A program made the translations under genes and the position numbers. Shown one piece after another: positions 1-10,332 of a stretch of DNA of 64,000 nucleotides. The notes under the pieces are model-generated. The model worked only from the letters and a program-made list of their open reading frames with translations. It searched no databases and was not told the origin of the DNA. Source of the stretch: an uncultured Pleomorphomonas sp. (GTDB lineage Bacteria > Pseudomonadota > Alphaproteobacteria > Rhizobiales > Pleomorphomonadaceae); NCBI GenBank assembly GCA_937868725.1, contig CALMMQ010000044.1, positions 33,759 through 97,758 of the forward strand. The letters run 5' to 3'. Within the stretch, counting starts at the first letter, position 1. Each line of letters begins with the position of its first letter.

Positions 1-285
1 GAAAGCAAGTGTCCGTACCGAACCTGCATCAATCGGAGTGTGATTGCTTACAGCCACCGGGCATCTCCTTTCCGTTGTTTTGGATAGGTTCAGATTGAAC
101 CTGTTCCAAACCGCCGGCAAGTGAAAATTAGTCGATGATCTCGCCATCCGTATTCGGTCGGAGAGTGCCGATCACCCTGGCTGGAAAACCGCCAATGTCC
201 TTAACGCCTTGTTAGTATTTGCCTCAGGAAATCTGCGCAGACGGCGCTGCAGCAACCAGCCGACGCTGGCGAATCCGGCGCGATC

Positions 286-314
286 TTGACATGCTCCTAA
301 TACTAAAGTATTGA
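286..314 (+). promoter_or_regulatory. Putative sigma70-type promoter of the tetR-RND operon
   Basis: A TTGACA -35 hexamer (286-291) is followed after exactly 17 bases by TATTGA (309-314), a weak -10. Transcription would start near 321. The -10 overlaps the palindrome at 313-332, as expected for an autorepressed TetR operon. The poor -10 keeps confidence moderate. Confidence 0.45.
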
Positions 315-332
315 GAGCGAACATTCATTCTC
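313..332. promoter_or_regulatory. Candidate TetR operator (interrupted 20-bp palindrome)
   Basis: The sequence has the symmetric form GAGA-nn-GAA-nn-TTC-nn-TCTC, with 7 matched positions per half. It lies on the predicted -10/start region of the regulator-pump operon. Position and symmetry fit an autoregulatory TetR-family operator. Binding by the adjacent regulator is inferred. Confidence 0.5.
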
Positions 333-360
333 CTTTTTGACGGTGGGCGACTTGGCCAAT

Positions 361-1044
361 ATGCAGCGCGACAATGCCGCGCAGGCGGACGGCGAGGGGA
401 CGACCCCTCATGAAATCCGGCGCGCTCACATCCTGCAGGCGGCGCGGGCCTGTTTCTCGCGTGGCGGCTTTCATTCGACGTCGATGCAGGCGGTGTGCGT
501 CGAGGCGCGCATGAGCCCGGGCGCGCTCTATCGCTACTTCCCTTCCAAGGACGCGCTGATCGAGGCCATCGCCATCGAGGAGCGCCGCAAGGGCCTGGCG
601 ATCTCCGATCTGCTCGGCGGCGGCGGCAGCATCCACCAGCGGCTTCTGGCCAGCGGTATCGCCTACATCAACTCGATGCGCGACCGGGGCGAGGTGCTGC
701 TGATGCTGGAGGTGTTCGCCGAAAGCATCCGCAGTTCCGCCGTGCATCTGCCCTTCGCCGCTTGCGAGGAGGAGAGCATGGCGCTGTTCTGCGCCGCCGT
801 CGTCGAGGCGCAGCAGCGCGGCGAGATCGCCGCCGATATCGATGCCATCCGTGCCGTGCAGACGCTGCGCGCCTTTGCTGACGGAATCGTACTGCGCGTC
901 GGCGTAGATCCGACGTTCGAGGTCGACAGTTGCACGCCGATGCTTTGGCGCGTGGTGACTGCCGTGCTTGGCGAAGCACCGGAAACGATGGATGTGGCAT
1001 TGGAAAATATCCGCGCTCTTCCCATTTGTCGGCGTGAGCCGTGA
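361..1044 (+). CDS. TetR/AcrR-family transcriptional regulator of the adjacent efflux operon
   Basis: This is a 227-residue TetR-type repressor. The N-terminal helix-turn-helix is clear: an ARACF-type helix, then SMQAVCVEARMSPGALYRYF followed by SKDALIEAI. The C-terminal ligand domain is divergent and gives no substrate clue. It is followed 37 bases later by a membrane fusion protein and an RND pump, the usual regulator-first efflux layout. I chose ATG at 361 because it places the start downstream of the predicted promoter. TTG 337 and GTG 343 are in-frame alternatives, and none has a strong Shine-Dalgarno. It probably represses its own operon through the palindrome at 313-332 and is released by a pump substrate. 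Confidence 0.85.
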   Translation: MQRDNAAQADGEGTTPHEIRRAHILQAARACFSRGGFHSTSMQAVCVEARMSPGALYRYFPSKDALIEAIAIEERRKGLAISDLLGGGGSIHQRLLASGIAYINSMRDRGEVLLMLEVFAESIRSSAVHLPFAACEEESMALFCAAVVEAQQRGEIAADIDAIRAVQTLRAFADGIVLRVGVDPTFEVDSCTPMLWRVVTAVLGEAPETMDVALENIRALPICRREP

Positions 1045-1081
1045 TGGGGTGTCGACGGGTTCGGCTTATTTGGGGTTAGTT

Positions 1082-2254
1082 ATGAATTGCAAGTTGTTTG
1101 CCGTGGCGCTTCTTGTCGTCCTGCCGCTATCGCGGCCGGCGCTGGCCGATGATGGGGCGGCGGCGCCGCTGCCGACCGTGTCGGTGGTGGCGGCGGCGTC
1201 CGGACCGATCGCCGAGCGGCTGGTGGTGACGGGAACGCTGGTGGCGCGCGAGCAGGTGTTCGTGTCGGCCGGCGTCGATGGTCTCAAGATCGAAAGTCTT
1301 GGCGCCGACGTCGGCGACCGGGTGACCGAGGGAGCTGTGCTCGCCCGCCTCGCCGTCGATACCATCGACGTGCAACTGGCCCAGAATACCTCGCAGATCG
1401 CCGCTGCCGATGCCCAGATCGCCCAGGCGGAGGCGCAGATCCTGGCTGCCGAAGCCAATGCCCGCCAGGCAGCGGCCGCCCTCGAACGGGCGAAGACGCT
1501 GACGGCCAAGGGCGTGTCGGCGCAGGACGTGCTCGATCAGCGCCTGGCCGGCGCCGACAGCGCCGACGCCCAGCTCGCCGTGGCCCGCCAGACGCTGGTG
1601 TCGGCCAAGGCGTCGCGTCACCTCATGGAAGCGCAGCGCGACGAGTTGCAGCTGCGCCGTTCCAAGACTGAGATCAAGGCGCCGCGCACCGGTCTGGTGC
1701 TGGCCCGCAACGCGCTGGTCGGACAGGTGGCCGGACTGGCGGGCGGCGCGCTGTTCGTGCTGGCCGAGGACGGCGACATCGAACTGGCCGCCGACGTGCC
1801 GGAGGTGGCGCTGCCGCGTCTCGCTGTCGGCCAGCCGGTGGCCGTGCTGCCGGCCGGTCTCACCCAGGCGGTCGAAGGCCGCGTGCGGCTCATCGCGCCG
1901 GAAATCGACGCCACGACCCGGCTCGGCCGCGTCCGCATTGCCCTGCCGTCGTCGACCGGGCTGCACGTCGGCTCGTTCGCCCGCGGCACCGTCGAGATCG
2001 CCCGCAGCACCGGCCTGCTGTTGCCGGTGAGCGCCGTCAACGACAGCGACGGCCAGAAGACCGTGCAGGTGGTCGACGGGGGCGTCGTGGCGACGCGTAC
2101 CGTCACCGTCGGCCTGTCGGACGCCGGCCGCGTCGAGATCACCTCCGGGCTGGCACCGGGTGACCTCGTCGTGTCGCGTGCCGGCACGTTCCTGCGCGAT
2201 GGCGACCACGTCAAACCGCTGCTGCCTGCCGCCACGGAGGAGGCCAAGGGATGA
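1082..2254 (+). CDS. RND efflux periplasmic adaptor (HlyD/MFP family)
   Basis: This 390-residue adaptor should bridge the RND pump to an outer-membrane channel. Residues 1-21 look like a Sec signal peptide, with cleavage after the ALA before DDGAA. A biotinyl-lipoyl-like half is followed by a long Ala/Gln-rich coiled-coil hairpin (about residues 100-190, with AAADAQIAQAEAQILAAEA-type heptads), then the second lipoyl half starting near KTEIKAPRTG, a beta-barrel and a membrane-proximal domain. The start at 1082 is preferred over an upstream in-frame ATG at 968 because only 1082 gives a signal peptide and avoids a long overlap with tetR. Its stop overlaps the RND start (ATGA at 2251), indicating translational coupling. 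No outer-membrane factor gene follows. Confidence 0.9.
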   Translation: MNCKLFAVALLVVLPLSRPALADDGAAAPLPTVSVVAAASGPIAERLVVTGTLVAREQVFVSAGVDGLKIESLGADVGDRVTEGAVLARLAVDTIDVQLAQNTSQIAAADAQIAQAEAQILAAEANARQAAAALERAKTLTAKGVSAQDVLDQRLAGADSADAQLAVARQTLVSAKASRHLMEAQRDELQLRRSKTEIKAPRTGLVLARNALVGQVAGLAGGALFVLAEDGDIELAADVPEVALPRLAVGQPVAVLPAGLTQAVEGRVRLIAPEIDATTRLGRVRIALPSSTGLHVGSFARGTVEIARSTGLLLPVSAVNDSDGQKTVQVVDGGVVATRTVTVGLSDAGRVEITSGLAPGDLVVSRAGTFLRDGDHVKPLLPAATEEAKG

Positions 2255-5200
2255 ACTGGAACTTCTCCGCCTGGTCGATCCGCAATCCGGTTCCGCCCAT
2301 TCTGCTCTTCATCTGCCTGATCGCGCTTGGACTACACTCGTTTTCCAAGCTGCCGATCACCATGATGCCCAACATCGATCTGCCGCTGATCTCGGTGACG
2401 GTGACCGACAACGGTTCGGCGCCCTCTGAGCTCGAAACGCAGGTGACCAAGCCGGTGGAGGACGCGCTGGCCGGTCTCACCGGCGTACGGCACATGATCT
2501 CGACGGTGACCGACGGCCAGTCGACCACCGCCGTCATCTTCAACCTTGAGGTCAGCACCGACCGGGCGCTCAACGACGTCAAGGATGCCGTGGCGGAGAT
2601 CCGCGGCAATCTGCCCGGTTCGATCAACGAGCCGATCATCCGGCGCATCGACGTCGAGGGGCAGTCGATCATCACCTACGCCGCCTCATCGCCGGCCATG
2701 ACGCCGGAGCAGCTGTCGTGGTTCGTCGACGACGTGGCGATCCGCGACCTGCAGACGGTGAACGGCGTCGGCCGCGTCGAGCGCATGGGCGGCGTCAGCC
2801 GCGAGATCCAGCTGCAGCTCGACCCCGACCGGCTGATGGCGCTCGGCATCACCGCCTCGCAGGTCAACGCGGCGCTGAAGTCGGTCAACATCGACCTTTC
2901 CGGTGGCAAGGGCGACGTCGGTGGCCAGAGCCAGGCCGTGCGGACGCTGGCCGGCGCCAAGACGCTCGACGATCTTGCCGCCAAGCGCCTGCCGCTCGGC
3001 GATGGCCGCGACGTGCGCCTCAGCGATGTCGGCAAGGTGGTCGACCGTTGGGAGGAGCCCAAGTCATTCGCCCGCCTTGACGGCCGGCCGGCGGTGGCAT
3101 TCGCCATCTACCGCGCCAAGGGGGCCAGCGACGCCAAGGTCTCGGCCGACGTGGCCACCGCCGTCGCCGCCATCGCCAGGGATCATCCCGAGGTGGCGAT
3201 GAGCCGCATCGACGATTCGACGGTGCAGACCTACAACAGCTTCGAGAACTCGATGAAGACGCTGGTGGAGGGCGCGCTGCTCGCCGTCATCGTCGTGTTG
3301 CTGTTCCTGCGCGACATGCGGGCGACGATCATTTCGGCCATCGCCCTGCCGCTGTCGGCCATCCCGACGTTCTTCGCCCTCGACGTGCTGGGCTTCTCGC
3401 TCAACATGGTCAGCCTGCTCGGCATCACGCTGGTCACCGGCATTCTGGTGGACGACGCCATCGTCGAGATCGAGAACATCGTCCGCCACATCCGCACCGG
3501 CAAGAAGCCGTATCGGGCTTCGATCGAGGCGGCCGACGAGATCGGCCTCGCCGTCATCGCCATTTCCACCACCATCATCGCCATCTTCTCGCCGGTCAGC
3601 TTCATGGGCGGCATTCCCGGCCAGTACTTCAAGCAGTTCGGCCTGACGGTGGCGCTGGCGGTGTTCTTCTCGCTGCTGACCGCCCGCCTGATCACGCCGA
3701 TGCTGGCCGCCTACTTCATGAAGGCGCCCTACGCCGGCGACGGCAGCGATGGCCGGCCGCTCTATCGCGGCTTTGCCCGGACGGCGCTGCGCCGCATCGT
3801 CTGGTGCCTGCCGCTGGGCGTGCTCGCCTATTTCGCGCTGGTGGCCTTGCGCGATCACGCACCGCTGGCCGCCGTGTCCGGCATCTTCGTCGGTGTCGAC
3901 CATGTCGTCGCCTTCCTCACCGGGGCGGGCACCGAGGTCACCGTGCTCTGGGTGGCGGTGGGCGTCGTGCTGCTGGCGCTGTTCTCGAGCTGGCTGACGC
4001 GGCCGCATCCCGAGGAGCACGAGGGCGGGCCGTTCGTGCGCGCCTACACCGCCTTCCTGCGCGTGACGCTGTGGTCGCCGCGCCTCAGCCTGCCCCGGCG
4101 CGGGCTCGACGCCAATGGCCAGCGCCGCTACCGGACGTTCCGGCCGCCGGTGATGCCAGTGGTGACGATCATCGTCTGCTTGGCAACCTTCGTGGTGGCC
4201 ATGGAGCAGGCCACCAAGCTGCCGGCGGAACTGTTCCCGCCCGACGACCAGTCGCGCATCGTCACGTCCATCGAATTGCCGCCGGGCGCTTCGCTCGACG
4301 ACACGCAGGCGACCACCGACGCCATCAGCGACAGGCTGCGGGCGGTGCCGGAGGTGAAGAGCGTCTTCGTCATGGGCGGCACGTCGCCGACCGGCACGGT
4401 GGAAAACCGCCGCGCCGCCGTCATCGTCCACCTGACGCCGCGGGACCAGCGGACGCGGACGCAGAAGCAGGTGCAGTACGACGTCGAAGCGGTGCTGCGC
4501 GCCGTGCCCGACATCCGCTTCTACTTCGTCAACGAACGCGGCGACCGCGAGGCCACCGTCGGCGTGCTCGGCAAGGATGGCGAGGCGGTGGCCAAGGCGG
4601 CCGCCGCGCTCGAGAACGACATGCGGCGCGATGCCATGTTCTCCAACCCGTCGGCGCTGTCCTCGTTCGCTCGACCGGAAATCCGCGTCACGCCCAAGCG
4701 CGACGTTGCTGCCGATCTCGGCGTGTCGACCGACGTGCTGTCGCAGACGTTGCGGGTGGCCACCGTCGGCGAAGCGGAAAGCAATCTCGCCAAGTTCACC
4801 GAGGGCGACCGCCAGATCCCGGTGCGCGTCCAGCTTGAGGACGGGGCGCGCGGCAAGATCGAGACGCTGGCCGCCCTCAAGGTACCGACCAAGGCCGGCG
4901 CTCTGCCGCTGTCGGTGGTCGCCGACATCGGTTTCGGGCAGGGACCATCGTCGATCGATCGCTACGACCGCGAACGTCTGGTCAAGGTCGGGACCGACAT
5001 GATGCCGGGCTTTACCTCGGGCCAGGGGCTCGACCGCATCGCGATGCTGCCGTCGGTGAAGGCCTTCCCGGCCGGCGTGCACATCCAGAACACCGACGAC
5101 GCCGAGATCCAGACGGAAATCTTCGAAGCCTTCGCGGTGGCGATGATTTCCGGCCTGACGCTGGTGTTCGTGGTGCTGATCCTGCTGTTCAACAGCGTCT

Positions 5201-5868
5201 TCCAGCCGATCACCATTCTCGGCTCCATTCCGCTGTCGATCGGCGGTGTCGTCGGGGCGCTGCTGCTGACCGGCTATGCCGTGTCGATGCCGGTGATCAT
5301 CGGCGTGCTGATGCTGATGGGCATCGTCACCAAGAACGCCATCATGCTGGTGGATTTCGCCGTCGAGCGTCAGAAGCACGGGCTCAGCGAGCTTGAGGCA
5401 ATCATCGACGCCGGTCGCAAGCGGGCCCGTCCCATCGTCATGACCACCATCGCCATGGTCGCCGGCATGTATCCGGCGGCGCGTGGTGGCGGTCAGGGCT
5501 CGGAGTTCATGGCGCCGATGGCGACGGCGGTGATCGGCGGCCTGCTGGTGTCGACGCTGCTGTCGCTGGTGTTCATCCCGTCGTTCTACATGATGATCAA
5601 CCGTCTCAACCGCGGCGTCGGCTGGGCGTTCCGCCTGCTGACCAAGCCGAACGAGGCCGACGACGATCCCTCGGGGCCGGTGGTCGATCCCTATGCGCCG
5701 ACGGTGAAGCCGACGGACGTCGAGACGTCGCCGGAGCGCCTGGCGCCCGCGGCGACCACCATGGATGGGCCGGCTGCCCGGGCGCTGCCGAGCGGGCCGC
5801 GTCTGGTGTCGAGCCAGGCGGAACGGTCGAAGCCGGACGGCGAGGATCTGCCGCTTGCTGCCGAGTGA
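2251..5868 (+). CDS. RND-family efflux transporter, oversized, with an extra membrane-rich linker
   Basis: This inner-membrane proton/drug antiporter has 1205 residues, against about 1030 for the AcrB/HAE1 family. Family marks include the paired Asp of TM4 in LVTGILVDDAIVEIENI and the TM10 Lys in GIVTKNAIMLVDF, both part of the proton relay, plus the two periplasmic porter halves. The excess lies in two places. About 145 residues (490-635) separate TM6 from TM7 and carry hydrophobic stretches at about 516-533, 539-557 and 563-582. A polar C-terminal tail of about 70 residues, rich in Asp, Pro and Ala, follows the last TM. The frame is intact throughout, so this is an insertion rather than an error. 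The gene is translationally coupled to the adaptor. Substrate is unknown. Confidence 0.9.
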   Translation: MNWNFSAWSIRNPVPPILLFICLIALGLHSFSKLPITMMPNIDLPLISVTVTDNGSAPSELETQVTKPVEDALAGLTGVRHMISTVTDGQSTTAVIFNLEVSTDRALNDVKDAVAEIRGNLPGSINEPIIRRIDVEGQSIITYAASSPAMTPEQLSWFVDDVAIRDLQTVNGVGRVERMGGVSREIQLQLDPDRLMALGITASQVNAALKSVNIDLSGGKGDVGGQSQAVRTLAGAKTLDDLAAKRLPLGDGRDVRLSDVGKVVDRWEEPKSFARLDGRPAVAFAIYRAKGASDAKVSADVATAVAAIARDHPEVAMSRIDDSTVQTYNSFENSMKTLVEGALLAVIVVLLFLRDMRATIISAIALPLSAIPTFFALDVLGFSLNMVSLLGITLVTGILVDDAIVEIENIVRHIRTGKKPYRASIEAADEIGLAVIAISTTIIAIFSPVSFMGGIPGQYFKQFGLTVALAVFFSLLTARLITPMLAAYFMKAPYAGDGSDGRPLYRGFARTALRRIVWCLPLGVLAYFALVALRDHAPLAAVSGIFVGVDHVVAFLTGAGTEVTVLWVAVGVVLLALFSSWLTRPHPEEHEGGPFVRAYTAFLRVTLWSPRLSLPRRGLDANGQRRYRTFRPPVMPVVTIIVCLATFVVAMEQATKLPAELFPPDDQSRIVTSIELPPGASLDDTQATTDAISDRLRAVPEVKSVFVMGGTSPTGTVENRRAAVIVHLTPRDQRTRTQKQVQYDVEAVLRAVPDIRFYFVNERGDREATVGVLGKDGEAVAKAAAALENDMRRDAMFSNPSALSSFARPEIRVTPKRDVAADLGVSTDVLSQTLRVATVGEAESNLAKFTEGDRQIPVRVQLEDGARGKIETLAALKVPTKAGALPLSVVADIGFGQGPSSIDRYDRERLVKVGTDMMPGFTSGQGLDRIAMLPSVKAFPAGVHIQNTDDAEIQTEIFEAFAVAMISGLTLVFVVLILLFNSVFQPITILGSIPLSIGGVVGALLLTGYAVSMPVIIGVLMLMGIVTKNAIMLVDFAVERQKHGLSELEAIIDAGRKRARPIVMTTIAMVAGMYPAARGGGQGSEFMAPMATAVIGGLLVSTLLSLVFIPSFYMMINRLNRGVGWAFRLLTKPNEADDDPSGPVVDPYAPTVKPTDVETSPERLAPAATTMDGPAARALPSGPRLVSSQAERSKPDGEDLPLAAE

Positions 5869-5888
5869 GGCGGAGACCGGGAATCAGA

Positions 5889-5990
5889 GCGCTTTCCGAC
5901 CTGATGGAATCATCAGGTTGACAAGAAATCGCTCCAGATTCAATACGTTGAGCACTGTCGGCCTGACGGGCTCGTCAGGCTGGCGGGAAC
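5889..5990 (+). repeat. Dispersed structured 3' element, copy A
   Basis: Begins about 20 bases after the RND stop codon, in the same orientation. It has stem 1 (ACCTGAT 5899-5905 with ATCAGGT 5912-5918), a conserved core containing GAAATCGCTCCAGATTCAAT (5924-5943), and stem 2 (GCCTGAC 5961-5967 with GTCAGGC 5974-5980). It aligns along its length with copies B (10617-10725) and C (19351-19455, minus strand). Confidence 0.8.
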
Positions 5991-6028
5991 CCGCTTGGCA
6001 GGCGCGAGATCGGGCCGTCGCCCACCGA

Positions 6029-6583
6029 TCAGGCCGTTGCCGCCCGATCTGACGGCTCGAGGGCGCGGCGTGCGGCGATGACGGCGCGCGCCCAGGCCAG
6101 CACCGCCTCGCGGTCGGCGGGCAGGTCGTCGGCGAGGCCCTGATGGAAGGCTGCCCAGGCGGCGGCGTGGTCGGGCCGCACCGACAGCAGCACCGGCGTC
6201 TCGGCCAGCACCGCCTTTTCCAGTACGCCGCGCAGGCCGTGGCCTTCGATCTCGGCCTTGCCGAAGCGGTTGAGCAGCACGACGTCGAGGCCGGCCTCGA
6301 CCTGGCGCTCGAGAGAGCCGCAGATGCCGGCCAACAGCGACGAATCGAGGTGGCAGGCGGTGGCGAGCTTGCCGAGATTCTGGGTGATGTTGACGGTGAT
6401 GCCGGTGTCGATGTCGGTCATCAGCATCTGGCCGCAAGCGCCACCATCGCACCCCAGCGATTGCAGGACGCCGCCGACGGCATAGCCTTCGGCCTTGAGC
6501 TGGTTCGCCAGGTCGGCGAACAGCGCGTCGAGATCGCGACTGCCGGGGGTGATCAGGGCAGCCATGGGATGGGGAGCGTTCAT
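6029..6583 (-). CDS. DUF2478 family protein
   Basis: This 184-residue protein resembles the DUF2478 family (placed near nucleoside-triphosphatase-like folds and sometimes beside molybdate genes; recalled, not tested). It carries a Cys-containing segment SLGCDGGACGQM near residue 45 and a hydrophobic VEAGLDVVLLNRFGK core. I see no classic Walker A, so NTPase activity should not be assumed. The ATG at 6583 is preceded by AGGAAAG. It lies downstream of a DUF1097 membrane gene on the same strand, separated by 161 bases that contain a strong hairpin. The two may form one partly attenuated transcript. Its 3' end faces the RND operon, with repeat copy A between them. Confidence 0.75.
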   Translation of the reverse strand: MNAPHPMAALITPGSRDLDALFADLANQLKAEGYAVGGVLQSLGCDGGACGQMLMTDIDTGITVNITQNLGKLATACHLDSSLLAGICGSLERQVEAGLDVVLLNRFGKAEIEGHGLRGVLEKAVLAETPVLLSVRPDHAAAWAAFHQGLADDLPADREAVLAWARAVIAARRALEPSDRAATA

Positions 6584-6628
6584 GTCGTCTTTCCTGTCTG
6601 GCGGTCGCGCGGGACCGATGACGCATTG

Positions 6629-6654
6629 TTGCGCCCTTCGGGGAAAGGGCGCAA
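6629..6654 (-). terminator. Intercistronic hairpin between DUF1097 and DUF2478 genes
   Basis: TTGCGCCCTT (6629-6638) pairs perfectly with AAGGGCGCAA (6645-6654) over 10 bp with a 6-base loop. No long U-run follows on the minus strand. It could be a leaky terminator, an mRNA-processing site or a stability hairpin that sets a different level for the two genes. Confidence 0.55.
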
Positions 6655-6744
6655 TGGCCGGCGATGGCGACCGGCGTGGCCGCCGCCGGTTGGCCCCGGA
6701 GTGTCTCCTCCCTCCGGGGTACCGGTGGCGAGCGGTTGTCGTGC

Positions 6745-7254
6745 TTACTTCTTGACCAGCATGCCGGCAATCTTGCCGGAGGCGAAGCCGAACAGAGTGC
6801 CGATGATCATCGATACGACGACGGTCAGGAACGGGTTGGTTCCCATGGCGCCGCCGGCCAGCACGTCGAGATGGCTGCCGACCAGCGCGAAGCCGGCCGT
6901 CGAGGCGTAGCCGTAGACGGCGGCCGGGATGGCGGCGAGCAGCGGCAGCTGGGCGGCGAGGATCAGACCGACCACCGACAGACCGACCCAGATGGCGGCC
7001 GTCACCGGCAGGCTGCCGATCGGTACGTTGACGACCAGCAGCAGGGCGATGGTGGCGCAGACGGCGCCCCAGATGATGGCCGGGATCGACGTCTTCAAGC
7101 CGGCAACATCGCCGCCGCAATGGAAGAAGCAGCCCCAGCCGATGAAGGCGGCCCAGATTTGCAGGCCGTAGGGGGCGCCTGGCCCGAGGAAGAGATAGGT
7201 CGCCACGGCGCCAAGCGCACCGATGACCACGGCGAGAGCAGTAACCAGATTCAT
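6745..7254 (-). CDS. DUF1097 family inner-membrane protein
   Basis: This 169-residue, very hydrophobic protein has about five predicted membrane segments: LVTALAVVIGALGAVATYL at the N-terminus, then segments around IIWGAVCATIALLLVV, AAIWVGLSVVGLILAA, and a C-terminal VVVSMIIGTLFGFASG. The family has no assigned function to my knowledge. The ATG at 7254 has a strong GGGAGG ribosome-binding site five bases upstream, which rules out the longer in-frame extension to 7446. It heads a two-gene minus-strand unit with the DUF2478 gene and is transcribed divergently from ettA. Confidence 0.8.
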   Translation of the reverse strand: MNLVTALAVVIGALGAVATYLFLGPGAPYGLQIWAAFIGWGCFFHCGGDVAGLKTSIPAIIWGAVCATIALLLVVNVPIGSLPVTAAIWVGLSVVGLILAAQLPLLAAIPAAVYGYASTAGFALVGSHLDVLAGGAMGTNPFLTVVVSMIIGTLFGFASGKIAGMLVKK

Positions 7255-7805
7255 GAGTTGCCTCCCTGAGGTTAACGCGCACCGATGTCGAGCTGCGACA
7301 TCGGCGTGGAAACGGCGCTCTCCCCAAAAAAGGCCGAATGGGAACTGACGGGCGTGGTTCGGCTGGACTTCATCCTTCCCGCGAGTTGTACTTCGGAATC
7401 GACGGCCGCCCGCGCGTGTGGCGCGAACAGAACCGGGTCCGAACACACCATGGGCAAGAAATGATCAGCTTATTTCCCGGACCGGAACGGATACAATCAC
7501 TCGCGTTTCGGCCGAGTGTCGGGTGATATGCTTTATTTCATGCTGCCATGGTGTGACAAATGGCGACGGAAACTAGTATTTGTGCATCGAGAATGGCAAT
7601 ATGAACTTTAGTTCGACCAATTTTTAATCATTCAAAACTGACGCGGCGGTGGTGTTGGCGCGGCGATCGGGCGGCGGTCCCGTCGGCACGGCGCCGGCGA
7701 GGGCGGCGGGCCGGCTTCCGGCCGGTTTCCCTCTTCCCCTTGCGCAGCACTCGGGCTAGAACACCGGCCAAACGTAATCGGTTCTTTCCAACATCGGAAA
7801 TGTCT
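7255..7805. other. Divergent intergenic region between DUF1097 and ettA genes
   Basis: About 550 bases without a convincing gene. Short frames on both strands lack ribosome-binding sites and family resemblance. The middle part (about 7540-7630) is AT-richer than its surroundings and is the likely promoter area for the divergent units. I could not identify a consensus promoter I would defend. Confidence 0.5.
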
Positions 7806-9461
<1,656 letters not shown>

Positions 9462-9486
9462 TCATCGTCTGGCCACGATGGCCAAT

Positions 9487-9534
9487 CCGGAGCGGCCGTC
9501 CGTCGCTCCGGTTCGCGGGCGGATGTCCGCCCGC
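9487..9534 (+). terminator. Tandem hairpins downstream of ettA
   Basis: Two perfect 8-bp stems occur back to back: CCGGAGCG/CGCTCCGG (9487-9494 with 9504-9511) and GCGGGCGG/CCGCCCGC (9515-9522 with 9527-9534). Neither is followed by a T-run, so Rho-independent termination is uncertain. They may stabilise the ettA 3' end before the next gene at 9564. Confidence 0.5.
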
Positions 9535-9563
9535 CATGGCCGTGACCTTTGGGGGAGGGAACG

Positions 9564-10328
9564 ATGGCTGACTGGTCGCCGACGACGTATCTCAAGTTCG
9601 AGGATGAGCGGCGGCGGCCGGCGCGCGACCTGCTTGCCCAGGTGCCGCTCGCCGAGCCGGCCTTCGTCATCGACGTCGGCTGTGGGCCGGGCAACTCCAC
9701 CGAACTCCTGGTGGAGCGGTTTCCCGAGGCCCGGATTCTGGGCTGCGACACCTCGCCGGCCATGCTGGAAAAGGCGCGCCAGCGCCTGCCGGCCGTCACC
9801 TTCATCGAGGCGGATGCGGCCACCTACACGCCCGATGCTCCGCCCGATCTCGTCTTCGCCAACGCCGTCTTCCAATGGTTGCCCGACCACCTCTCGGTGT
9901 TCGAGCGCCTGCTCGGCCAGCTGGCGCCGGGGGGCGTCCTGGCGGTGCAGATGCCGGACAACCTTGATGAGCCGACCCATCGCCTGATGCAGGCGGTGGC
10001 AGTCGACGGGCCGTGGGCGGCCCGTCTCGTCGGGGCGGCGCGGGCGCCGCTGCCACCGGCGGCGGCCTACTACCAGGCCCTGAAGCCGCATTGCCGCCGC
10101 CTCGACATCTGGCGCACGACCTACAACCACCCGCTGGCCGGCGCCGAGGCGATCGTCGAGATGCTGAAATCGACCGGGCTCAAGCCGTTCCTCGAACCGC
10201 TCGATGCCGAGGAGCGGTCGGTGTTCCTGGCCGCCTATACGGCGCGCATCGCCGAAGCCTATCCGCCGGTGGCCGACGCCACCGTGCTGTTGCGCTTCCC
10301 GCGCCTGTTCATCGTCGCAGAGAGGTAA
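9564..10328 (+). CDS. tam: Class I SAM-dependent methyltransferase, trans-aconitate 2-methyltransferase (Tam) family
   Basis: This 254-residue protein has the class I SAM motif [15 protein letters not shown] near residues 35-49, the acidic residue after motif II ([11 protein letters not shown]), and a conserved [20 protein letters not shown] start typical of Tam. Tam methylates trans-aconitate, a by-product that inhibits aconitase. The ATG at 9564 follows GGGGAGGGA at 9552-9560, so the longer frame from 9549 is unlikely. The next small gene starts 4 bases after its stop, so the two are probably co-translated. Confidence 0.85.
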   Translation: MADWSPTTYLKFEDERRRPARDLLAQVPLAEPAFVIDVGCGPGNSTELLVERFPEARILGCDTSPAMLEKARQRLPAVTFIEADAATYTPDAPPDLVFANAVFQWLPDHLSVFERLLGQLAPGGVLAVQMPDNLDEPTHRLMQAVAVDGPWAARLVGAARAPLPPAAAYYQALKPHCRRLDIWRTTYNHPLAGAEAIVEMLKSTGLKPFLEPLDAEERSVFLAAYTARIAEAYPPVADATVLLRFPRLFIVAER

Positions 10329-10332
10329 CGCC

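Larger units (their letters stand above)
1..360. other. Left-edge intergenic region
   Basis: I see no convincing coding frame from the window edge to the TetR gene. The only recognisable signals are the putative promoter and palindrome at 286-332, listed separately. Whatever gene lies further left is outside the window. Confidence 0.6.

Noticed and set aside
3064..5379. A 771-codon open frame on the minus strand inside the RND gene
   Set aside because: It is antisense to a strongly supported RND gene, with His/Gln/Arg/Gly-rich composition typical of shadow frames in GC-rich DNA and no family resemblance.
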